Positions 16,743 through 23,565 of a DNA stretch of 36,800 nt are shown here, in pieces; the first letter of the stretch is position 1, and every line of letters starts with the position of its first letter. Source of the DNA: Myxococcales bacterium (GTDB lineage Bacteria > Myxococcota_A > UBA9042 > GCA-2863065); contig JADMJS010000445.1 in NCBI GenBank assembly GCA_018780435.1, positions 1 to 36,800 of the forward strand, written 5' to 3'. The notes beneath the pieces are model-generated. The model was not told where the DNA came from. It did not search any database and was given only the letters and a program-made list of their open reading frames with translations. The position numbers and the translations under genes were made by a program.

Positions 16743-18944
16743 TCAAGAGCGCCGCCCGCAGCGGTAGATCGACACCATCGGGACGCCGTCGAGCGCGAAG
16801 GTCTTCACGGGGCCCTGCACGGCAAAAGACTCGCGGACGGCGATCTCGTCCTGAGCCATGGGGCCTTGATGGTGGAAGATGAAGAGGTCACCGGGGCGGC
16901 AGCGAGACGGTGGGTTTCGCGTCCAGCGGAGGTCCTCGCGGAGTAGCCCGGCGCGTTGGTACCAGTCGTGTGCATCCCAGGTGCTCTCGTGGAACGCGAC
17001 CGTGGCGCCTCGGGGCGCGTGGGCGTTGACGTAGTCGACCGCGTAGCCAGCCCCGAATCCCCAGAACTTTCGCATCATTCGGGCGTCGGCCGCGCCCTGA
17101 GTCCCCCCGATGAGCTCGTTCCAGTAGCCGGTGCCCCAAGCGACGGAATGGACGGACGCGACGGCGCCCGAGGCGGTCACCAGAGCGACGAGCCCGATTG
17201 GGGCGGCGTTGCGAAGAAGACGTGCGGCCCCGGCGCCCATGCGAGCGGCCATCCGGTCCAGCGTGCGAACGAGGAGCCACTCGAAGGCGAAACCGCCGAT
17301 CAGAGCACCGAAAGCCAGGGTCGCGATCCAGTGTTTGACGCCGCCGAAGATGGGGGTCGATGGGAGCGCGATGATGCCGATCGGCAGGAGCGCGCTCCCG
17401 AAGAGGAGCACCCGCTCGAACACGGGGACCGAGCGGCGGTGCGTCACGAAGAGCAGCACGAGGCCGAGCGCCATGAGCGCCTGCACTGGGACCGGGACCG
17501 TGAGGAGCGTCATCACGAAGGGGTAGCCGACCGGAAAGGGCGGCACGTTCAGGAGGTCGCCGAAGTACTCCTGCGGGTAGTGGACGTGTCCGACGTGGAA
17601 GGAGACGTAACGGCCGAAGTTCTCGGCCGTGTCGAACCACATCTGCGGCCAGAAGATGAACTGCATGGGGAGCCCGATCGCGAGCATCCACAGGAACGCG
17701 GCCGGCATCGGCGGCCAGAACGGTCGCGTCTCTGAGCCGCGCGTCGGCAGGAGTGCGACGCCGAGGAGGAGCACCACGACCGCCGGCAGCTTGCCGAGCG
17801 TGAAAGCGACGAGGAGGGTCGCCCCGAGGACGAGGCCAAGCTGCGCCGCGGGCCGCCAGTGGGCCGAGACGAGAGTCCCCGCCGCGATGTGCTCCCGCAC
17901 GCGCGCCACGAGGCTGGTCGTTCGGTCCCAAAGCCAGGGGTAGAGCCACGCGACCACGAAGGGGACGGGGATGAAGTAGCCGTTCAACTTGGTGAGGAGC
18001 GACAGTCCCCACAAGACGGCGGTGCCGTAGACCCAGAAGCGGGAATGGAGCGACTTCCAGAAGGTATAGGTCGTCGCGACGATCATGGTCGTGACGGGCA
18101 TATCGAAGGTGCAGAGGTGCCCGTGAAAGAAGTGGTGGGGCACCCAGAAGAAGGCGACGGCCGCGAAGAGCCCGGCCCGCCGGCCGAAGAGCTCGGTCCC
18201 GAACAGGTACAGGATGGCAATGAGTAGGGCGAAGAACACCCAGGTCGGGAGCCGCATGGCCTGATGCTCAGGGAGTACGCCCGCGGCGACGGCACGACAC
18301 CCGACGACCCACGGCGCCGTGGTCTCGATTCGAGACTCCGCGCTGCGGACCGGTGATGCAGGAGCCCGACAGGTGCCCTCAAGCTGCGGCAGTGCGGCCC
18401 CGTCCATGGTGAGGACGGCTTCATTCTTGGTACGGCTGGCCACGACTGCCACCGCGAATGCGGCCGGTCGCTCCGGTGGGAGCGGGACACCGTAGCGGTT
18501 GTCCTCGTCCCACGGCGCCTCCGGGATGAGCGTCGGCGGGATGAGCTCGACCTCGTCGTCGACCTCGAAGCCGTCCGACTCGGTGAGGTCGACGATTGTG
18601 AGGCGAGCGCCCGGGCCGACCTTCAAGGGGCGCTGTCTCTCCGCGAGGAGTCGCCACGAGAAGCCGAAGAGGACCTTCATCAGCGGCGGGTGCTCGAAGT
18701 TCTCGCGCCACGTCGAAAGCACGTCGGCCCGATCGAGCGGGCCCTCACCGGGTGCCTCGTCGCCCGTCCGCTGGGCGACGCGACTGAACCAGTCCTGATA
18801 GATGTGGCTGTAGCGGAAGTAGAAGGATTCGTCCCGCGCGAAGCCCATCACCGCCGTGTTCCAGAGCACGACGAAGGCGACGACGCCGAGGACGAGCGCG
18901 ATGACGCCGTCCACCCAGCGCAGTGGCGTCCTGCGATGGTCCAC
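16743..18944 (-). CDS. ArnT/PMT-like (GT39-type fold) membrane glycosyltransferase
   Basis: 733 aa, GTG start with no clear ribosome site. After a first membrane helix (about 12-29) comes FARDESFYFRYSHIYQDWF, where Asp38-Glu39 sit at the catalytic acidic position of the PMT/ArnT fold. A large periplasmic loop (about 50-215) follows, then about ten hydrophobic segments, including HHFFHGHLCTFDMPVTTM with the second conserved DMP. Such enzymes move a sugar from a polyprenyl-phosphate carrier to protein or lipid on the periplasmic side. The C-terminal 90 residues are soluble (GYAVDYVNAHAPRGATVAF onward). The acceptor is unknown. The DUF2723 protein earlier in the window has a related fold. Confidence 0.85.
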   Translation of the reverse strand: MDHRRTPLRWVDGVIALVLGVVAFVVLWNTAVMGFARDESFYFRYSHIYQDWFSRVAQRTGDEAPGEGPLDRADVLSTWRENFEHPPLMKVLFGFSWRLLAERQRPLKVGPGARLTIVDLTESDGFEVDDEVELIPPTLIPEAPWDEDNRYGVPLPPERPAAFAVAVVASRTKNEAVLTMDGAALPQLEGTCRAPASPVRSAESRIETTAPWVVGCRAVAAGVLPEHQAMRLPTWVFFALLIAILYLFGTELFGRRAGLFAAVAFFWVPHHFFHGHLCTFDMPVTTMIVATTYTFWKSLHSRFWVYGTAVLWGLSLLTKLNGYFIPVPFVVAWLYPWLWDRTTSLVARVREHIAAGTLVSAHWRPAAQLGLVLGATLLVAFTLGKLPAVVVLLLGVALLPTRGSETRPFWPPMPAAFLWMLAIGLPMQFIFWPQMWFDTAENFGRYVSFHVGHVHYPQEYFGDLLNVPPFPVGYPFVMTLLTVPVPVQALMALGLVLLFVTHRRSVPVFERVLLFGSALLPIGIIALPSTPIFGGVKHWIATLAFGALIGGFAFEWLLVRTLDRMAARMGAGAARLLRNAAPIGLVALVTASGAVASVHSVAWGTGYWNELIGGTQGAADARMMRKFWGFGAGYAVDYVNAHAPRGATVAFHESTWDAHDWYQRAGLLREDLRWTRNPPSRCRPGDLFIFHHQGPMAQDEIAVRESFAVQGPVKTFALDGVPMVSIYRCGRRS

Positions 18945-18981
18945 GATGGGACGAACTGTAGGGAGCGAGGACAGGGGGCGA

Positions 18982-21183
18982 CTAACGGATGGTCTGGTTC
19001 GGCTTGTTGGCGTCGATCTTCACGGTTTTCACGCCCTTCTGTCCGTCCTTGATGATCTCCACGCGGTGGGTGCCGTAGGTGACCTTGTGGGTGCCCGACG
19101 AGATGCGTCGGCCGTCGAGGAGCACCTGTGCACCGTCAGGGGCGGCGATCGTGATGGAGCCGTACTGAGTGACCGGCTTCGGCGTCACGACATCGGGCTT
19201 CGGCGTCGCCACATCCGGAACGGCGATCGGGCCGACGTCCGGGACCGGAGCGGGGCCGGCGTCGATCGGGGGTGGCGCGACGTCCGGGACGGCCGGAATG
19301 TCGGGAACCACCATGACATCGGGGACTTCCGGTACGACGGCCACATCGGGCACGGGCGGCACGTCGGGGGTGGGCAGGACGTCGGGCGGCTGCGGTACAT
19401 CGGCGATCACGGCGACGTCGGCCGCGGCTACCGCGACATCGGCCTCGGCCGTCGCTACGTCGGTGCTCGCGTCCAAGACCGACGTGTCGTCGACGACGAG
19501 CGCGTCAGGGGGGGCGACGTCCACGGCGACGGCAATGTCGGCGGCCAAGTCCACATCGACGGTAGGGACCACGTCGACGGCGACGACGTCGGCGGCCGCA
19601 GCCATCACCACATCAGGGGCGCCAGCGTCCACGACGGCGGCGTCAGGCGCCTCGGGTGCCGTGGTGCCCGCGTCCGGGGTCTCCGCGGGTCCCGTGATGA
19701 CCGGCGGCGCGCCGTCAGTCCCTCCGGCTGGGGAGCCGGAGTCCGTGCCGTCCGCGCCCGCATCGGCGCCACCCGGTTGCACCACTTGCCCTGAGGGGGG
19801 CGCCTTGGCGGCCTCCTGGCCCTGATAATATTGCCAGCCGAACCAACCACCTGCAGCGAGACCGCCGAGCACCAGGACGAGGATGACCCACTTCCACGGA
19901 CCAGCGCCGCGTCTCACGACGACGGGGTTCGGGATGGGCGCGACACTCGTCGCGGCGAAGTTCGGTCCGGATTGAGGCTGGGAAGGCGGCGGAAGTTTGG
20001 CGCCGGGGATCGACGGCTCCCGTCGGCCGATGGGAATGGAGGCGCTTCGCTTCGGGGTGGGCGTTCGCGACTCGGTGCCAGTGTCGATGGGGACGGCCTG
20101 CGTCCGATCTTCGCTAGCCGGTGCGCCGATGGCGGTCGCGTCTTCTGGCGACGGATCGCTTGAGAAGCCGCCGGTCTTCGGCGGAACGATGATGCGGCTG
20201 CGGATGCCACTCGCCATCTCGCGAAGCTCGTCGATCGCCGCCGTCTCTTCGGAGAAGAGCTTGCGGAGGTAGTTCCCGATGTCGCGGTCCGACAGGAACT
20301 CGCCGCGGCTGTGGATGAACCGTTCGAGGGAGATCCCCATCTCGTGGGCCGTGTCGTAGCGCTGGCCACGGTCCTTCGAGAGGGTCTTCGAGATGATCTC
20401 CCAGAGCGCTGCCGGGTAGCCTTCGACGAGGTCGGCGGCCGACTTCGGGGGATCGTTGACGATGGCGCTGACCGTCATGAGGTCGGCGTCCGATCCGAAG
20501 GGCTTTTCGAGCGTCGTGAGCTCGTGGAGCACGATGCCGAGCGAGAAGATGTCCGAGCGACGGTCGAGCCGCTTACCGGTCACCTGCTCCGGCGACATGT
20601 AGCAGAACTTGCCCTTGACCGAGCCGGCCTGCGTCTTCGACTCGTTGTCCCGCGCCTTGGCGATGCCGAAGTCGATCATCTTCACGGAGCCGTCGTAGCT
20701 CACGAGGATGTTGTCCGGCGAAATGTCGCGGTGGACGAGCCCGAGCGGCTGCCCATCGGCGCCTGCGAAGTGGTGGGCGTAGTCGAGCCCGGCGCAGACG
20801 CTGGCCACGATCTTGGCCGCGAGGTGCAACGGCATGTGCATGCCGTGTTGCCGGAGCCGCCGAATCACCTTCGCGAGGGACTCACCGCGGATGTACTCCA
20901 TCGCGATGTAGTAGCTGCCTTCGGTCTCTCCGAGCTCGTAGATCTGGACGATGTTCGGGTGATTCAGCTTCGCGGCCGTACGAGCTTCGTCGAGGAACAT
21001 CTGAATGAACTGCTCGTCGTTCGCGAAGTGCGGAAGGATGCGCTTCACGACGAGGGTCTTCTCGAAGCCGGCGGGGCCTTGCTGGCGAGCGAGGAAGATC
21101 TCGGCCATGCCGCCGATCGCGAGCTGCTTTTCCAATAGGTACTTGCCGAAGCGCTTCACGATCCCGTCCCCCCCGGTTACCAC
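18982..21183 (-). CDS. Membrane Ser/Thr protein kinase with C-terminal PEGA domain
   Basis: 733 aa. The kinase domain (about 11-290) is complete: Gly-rich loop LAIGGMAE, Lys47 in VVKR, Glu66, HRDISPDN at 151-158, DFGIAK at 171-176, and a SPEQVTG segment. A cytoplasmic linker follows, then a membrane helix (about 425-450). The periplasmic part is a low-complexity stretch of Val, Pro, Asp and Ala (V-P-D-V units, about 460-665), then a PEGA domain (about 671-733, with DGAQVLLDGRRI). This kinase-TM-stalk-PEGA layout is common in Myxococcota; the outer part may sense envelope state. GTG start; a second GTG at 21159, giving MKRFGKYLLEK, is equally plausible and fits relatives well. Confidence 0.9.
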   Translation of the reverse strand: MVTGGDGIVKRFGKYLLEKQLAIGGMAEIFLARQQGPAGFEKTLVVKRILPHFANDEQFIQMFLDEARTAAKLNHPNIVQIYELGETEGSYYIAMEYIRGESLAKVIRRLRQHGMHMPLHLAAKIVASVCAGLDYAHHFAGADGQPLGLVHRDISPDNILVSYDGSVKMIDFGIAKARDNESKTQAGSVKGKFCYMSPEQVTGKRLDRRSDIFSLGIVLHELTTLEKPFGSDADLMTVSAIVNDPPKSAADLVEGYPAALWEIISKTLSKDRGQRYDTAHEMGISLERFIHSRGEFLSDRDIGNYLRKLFSEETAAIDELREMASGIRSRIIVPPKTGGFSSDPSPEDATAIGAPASEDRTQAVPIDTGTESRTPTPKRSASIPIGRREPSIPGAKLPPPSQPQSGPNFAATSVAPIPNPVVVRRGAGPWKWVILVLVLGGLAAGGWFGWQYYQGQEAAKAPPSGQVVQPGGADAGADGTDSGSPAGGTDGAPPVITGPAETPDAGTTAPEAPDAAVVDAGAPDVVMAAAADVVAVDVVPTVDVDLAADIAVAVDVAPPDALVVDDTSVLDASTDVATAEADVAVAAADVAVIADVPQPPDVLPTPDVPPVPDVAVVPEVPDVMVVPDIPAVPDVAPPPIDAGPAPVPDVGPIAVPDVATPKPDVVTPKPVTQYGSITIAAPDGAQVLLDGRRISSGTHKVTYGTHRVEIIKDGQKGVKTVKIDANKPNQTIR

Positions 21184-21310
21184 TGGCCCTGCCGCGACGG
21201 CGGCGAGAGCGACTCGCGCAGCCGGCTCGACTGCGGGTGGTGCCGCGCGAACCTAGCAGATGCGCGCCCGGACTCCAAACCAAGTAGCGCGCGGCAAATC
21301 GTGCCCCCCC

Positions 21311-21346
21311 TTGACGTAACCAGATCCGACCCGAAGGATATCGGGT
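21311..21346 (+). promoter_or_regulatory. Candidate promoter and operator before the Cys-rich peptide gene
   Basis: TTGACG (21311-21316) resembles a -35 box; no strong -10 follows, only AAGGAT/GGATAT-like sequence 17-19 bp later. An inverted repeat ACCCGA-N6-TCGGGT (21329-21346) covers the would-be -10 region and could bind a regulator. The region 21184-21444 also has to drive the divergent kinase gene. Confidence 0.35.
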
Positions 21347-21444
21347 TCAGGCGCACAAGAAGTCACCGACGAATCGTTCGTGGGGACGTTCGCGCCGAAG
21401 CCGCCGAGAGCGTTCACCGCGCCTCGGCTCGGAAGGGAGAATCC

Positions 21445-21741
21445 ATGACTCGTCGTGACCTCGAGAAGCTCGTCCTCGCCGCTGCTGCCGGTATCGTCGT
21501 TGGCTCGATCGCCACCAAGGCCGAAGCTGCGACCAAGGACACTCAGACCAAGATGAAGGAGTCCTGCAAGGGCTCGGGCTCCTGCAAGGGCTCGTGCGAG
21601 GGTAGCGCCTCGTGCAAGGGCTCGTGCGAGGGCAGCGCGTCGTGCAAGGGCTCGGGCTCCTGCAAGGCCTCGGGCTCGTGCAAGGGCTCTGGCTCGTGCA
21701 AGGCCTCGGGCTCCTGTTCGGACAAGGGCGGCTGCGGCTGA
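21445..21741 (+). CDS. Exported 11-Cys repeat peptide, putative MNIO-modified RiPP precursor (bufferin-like)
   Basis: 98 aa; ATG with GGGAGA 5 nt upstream. Residues 1-28 are a signal peptide: basic start MTRR, core LVLAAAAGIVVG, and a signal-peptidase I site after KAEA. The mature 70 residues are almost only Lys, Gly, Ser, Ala, Glu and Cys. Cys41, 47, 51, 57, 61, 67, 73, 79, 85, 91 and 97 are spaced 6 or 4 apart in units CKGSGS, CKGS, CEGSAS and CKASGS, ending SDKGGCG. It is followed by a DUF692 maturase and a DUF2063 partner, the arrangement of bufferin/Hvf systems whose cysteines are turned into copper-binding heterocycles. It lacks the EGKCG motif of HvfA-type peptides. Modification and metal binding are inferred. 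Confidence 0.85.
   Translation: MTRRDLEKLVLAAAAGIVVGSIATKAEAATKDTQTKMKESCKGSGSCKGSCEGSASCKGSCEGSASCKGSGSCKASGSCKGSGSCKASGSCSDKGGCG
21589..21720 (+). repeat. In-gene 12/18-nt repeats encoding the Cys units
   Basis: Units such as TGCAAGGGCTCGGGCTCC, TGCAAGGCCTCGGGCTCG and TGCGAGGGCAGCGCGTCG repeat with few changes and always stay in frame. The array looks built by duplication of a six-residue cassette, with four-residue KGSC units interspersed. Confidence 0.8.
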
Positions 21742-21755
21742 TCGAGCCGCTGCCC

Positions 21756-21787
21756 CCGTTGGGCGCGGCGTCAGTCGCGCCCAACGG
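21756..21787 (+). terminator. Perfect 12-bp hairpin between peptide and maturase genes (attenuator?)
   Basis: CCGTTGGGCGCG (21756-21767) and CGCGCCCAACGG (21776-21787) are exact complements around an 8-nt loop, 14 nt after the peptide stop. No T-run follows. In an operon it could partly terminate or protect the upstream RNA, favouring peptide over enzyme. Confidence 0.55.
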
Positions 21788-21831
21788 CCCTCCGTCCCCA
21801 CGCCGCCACCCCCGCAAACTGGGATCTGCCC

Positions 21832-22707
21832 GTGACCACCGACGCCGACCTCACCCGGACCGCGAGCAACCGATTCGGCCTACCGGACCTCGGCTTCGGG
21901 CTCGGGTTACGAACGAACCACTACAGCCACATCACGACCCATTGGCCGAACGTCGACTGGTTCGAGATCATCTCGGAGAACTTCCTCGACACCGGGGGGC
22001 GCCCCCTGCATTTCCTCGATGAAGTCCGCGAACGTTACCCGGTGGTCATGCATGGCGTGTCCATGAACATCGGGACGACGGACCCACCTGACGACACCTT
22101 CCTCCGGAAGCTCAAGGCGCTCGTGGACCGTATCGGGGCGCCTTGGATGGGTGACCACGTGTGCTTCACCGGCGTCAACGGCAAGAACGGACACGACCTC
22201 TATCCCGTGCCCTACCACGACGCGTCGCTCGCACACCTCATTGAGCGCGTGCGGCACGTTCAGGACGTTCTCGAGCGGCCGCTCGTCCTCGAAAACCCAT
22301 CTACTTACGTGACCTTCGCCTCATCCACCCTGCATGAAGCGGACTTCATCGCCACGCTCGCCCGCGAGACGGGGTGCGCGCTCCTGCTCGACGTCAACAA
22401 CGTCCACGTCACGTGCAAGAACCACGATCTCGATCCCGAGGACTACCTCGCACGCCTCCCGCTCGACCACGTCGTGCAGATCCACATCGCGGGGCACACC
22501 GATCGGGACACGCACTGCATCGACACGCACGACGACTTCCTCATCGATCCCGTGTGGGCCCTCTATGAAGGCGTACAACGTAAAGCGGGCCCTATCGCGA
22601 CCCTGCTGGAGTGGGACGCGCACATCCCCGACTTTGCCGTCGTCTACGCCGAGCTGCAGAAGGCCCGCGGCTATCGCGAGCGCGCGCTCTCGGGGGCGCC
22701 CCGATGA
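21832..22707 (+). CDS. bufB: MNIO (DUF692) RiPP maturase, BufB/HvfB type
   Basis: 291 aa. A TIM-barrel multinuclear non-heme iron oxidative enzyme that acts on Cys residues of a precursor peptide. Family motifs are all visible: GFGLGLR (21-27), EIISENF (45-51), HGVSMNIG (74-81), GDH (107-109), LENPSTY (153-159), LLLDVNNVHV (184-193), IHIAGH (217-222), DTHDDF (231-236) and LLEWDAHIP (258-266). These carry the His, Glu, Asp and Asn expected to hold the irons. GTG start with GGGA about 8 nt upstream. It overlaps the next gene as ATGA. Its likely substrate is the 11-Cys peptide just before it. Family assignment is firm; the product chemistry (thiooxazole or oxazolone/thioamide) cannot be read from sequence. 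Confidence 0.95.
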   Translation: MTTDADLTRTASNRFGLPDLGFGLGLRTNHYSHITTHWPNVDWFEIISENFLDTGGRPLHFLDEVRERYPVVMHGVSMNIGTTDPPDDTFLRKLKALVDRIGAPWMGDHVCFTGVNGKNGHDLYPVPYHDASLAHLIERVRHVQDVLERPLVLENPSTYVTFASSTLHEADFIATLARETGCALLLDVNNVHVTCKNHDLDPEDYLARLPLDHVVQIHIAGHTDRDTHCIDTHDDFLIDPVWALYEGVQRKAGPIATLLEWDAHIPDFAVVYAELQKARGYRERALSGAPR

Positions 22708-23561
22708 ACGATGTGACACCACTCGAACGACTCGAACGATGGTTACTCACCGCCGTGAGCGCTCCAGATGGTCTCGAACAGGGCTTGGCGCGCGCCCGCG
22801 ACGTCGACGCTCGCGACCTCGACGAGGTGATTCTGCCGTCGCAGCGGGTCTCGGCAGCCGATCGGCTGCGCGTGTATTCGAACATGTACTTCTCGCGCCT
22901 GGTCGAGATCCTCTCGGAGGACTTCCCGGCGGTGACGGTGGCGCTCGGCTCGTCCGGTGATGCGATCTTTCGTGACTATCTGGATCGGCACCCGTCGACG
23001 AATCAGCGGCTGACGCCCCTCGGAGGGCACCTGCCCACCTACTTCCTCGAAAGCCGACCGGACCTCCCGAACGCCCATGTCCTCGCGGCGCTCGCACACC
23101 TCGAACACACCCGTGAGCTCGTCTTCGAAGGGGCACGCGGCACCCTCCTCGATCCGGCGGCGCTGGCGGCGATGGCGCCCGACTCCTGGCCACGAGCGCG
23201 CCTCAGCTTCATCCCCGCGTCAGCGCTGATTCGCTCCGAGTGGCCCGTGAACGACTATCTCGACGCCGTCCTGAACGGCGACGACGCGACGCTCCCGGCG
23301 CCGGGCCTGCAGCGCATCCTCCTCTGGCGCAAGGACTACAAGGTGAGACGGCTCGTCGTGAGCCCATCCCAATTCGCTATCCTGCAGTCGCTTCGTTACG
23401 GTCGCACGCTGATGGAGGCGATCGGAGCCGGCTTCGATGCCGCCGAGTCCGACGCGGACGCCGTGCCGGAAGACCCCGAGACCATCGCCGCCTCTCTCGG
23501 CGACTGGTTCCGCACCTGGGCAGAAGCGGGCGTGTTTGGCGCGCTCACCGTCGACGGCTGA
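22704..23561 (+). CDS. bufC: DUF2063 partner protein of the maturase (BufC/HvfC type)
   Basis: 285 aa; the ATG overlaps the maturase stop as ATGA, so the two are translationally coupled. The N-terminal domain has the DUF2063 signature RLRVYSNMYFSRLVEILSED (54-73) followed by FPAV, preceded by a variable helical segment. In studied MNIO systems the partner binds the precursor leader and presents it to the maturase; the older name, putative DNA-binding domain, reflects only fold similarity. The C-terminal half (about 165-285) has a winged-helix-like region (SPSQFAILQSLRYGRTLMEAI). No membrane segment or signal is seen, so modification would take place in the cytoplasm before export. Confidence 0.92.
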   Translation: MNDVTPLERLERWLLTAVSAPDGLEQGLARARDVDARDLDEVILPSQRVSAADRLRVYSNMYFSRLVEILSEDFPAVTVALGSSGDAIFRDYLDRHPSTNQRLTPLGGHLPTYFLESRPDLPNAHVLAALAHLEHTRELVFEGARGTLLDPAALAAMAPDSWPRARLSFIPASALIRSEWPVNDYLDAVLNGDDATLPAPGLQRILLWRKDYKVRRLVVSPSQFAILQSLRYGRTLMEAIGAGFDAAESDADAVPEDPETIAASLGDWFRTWAEAGVFGALTVDG

Positions 23562-23565
23562 ACGG

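Noticed and set aside
14967..16946. 659-codon plus-strand open frame
   Set aside because: It runs antisense across prfA, rpmE2 and neighbours, all of which are firmly identified on the other strand.
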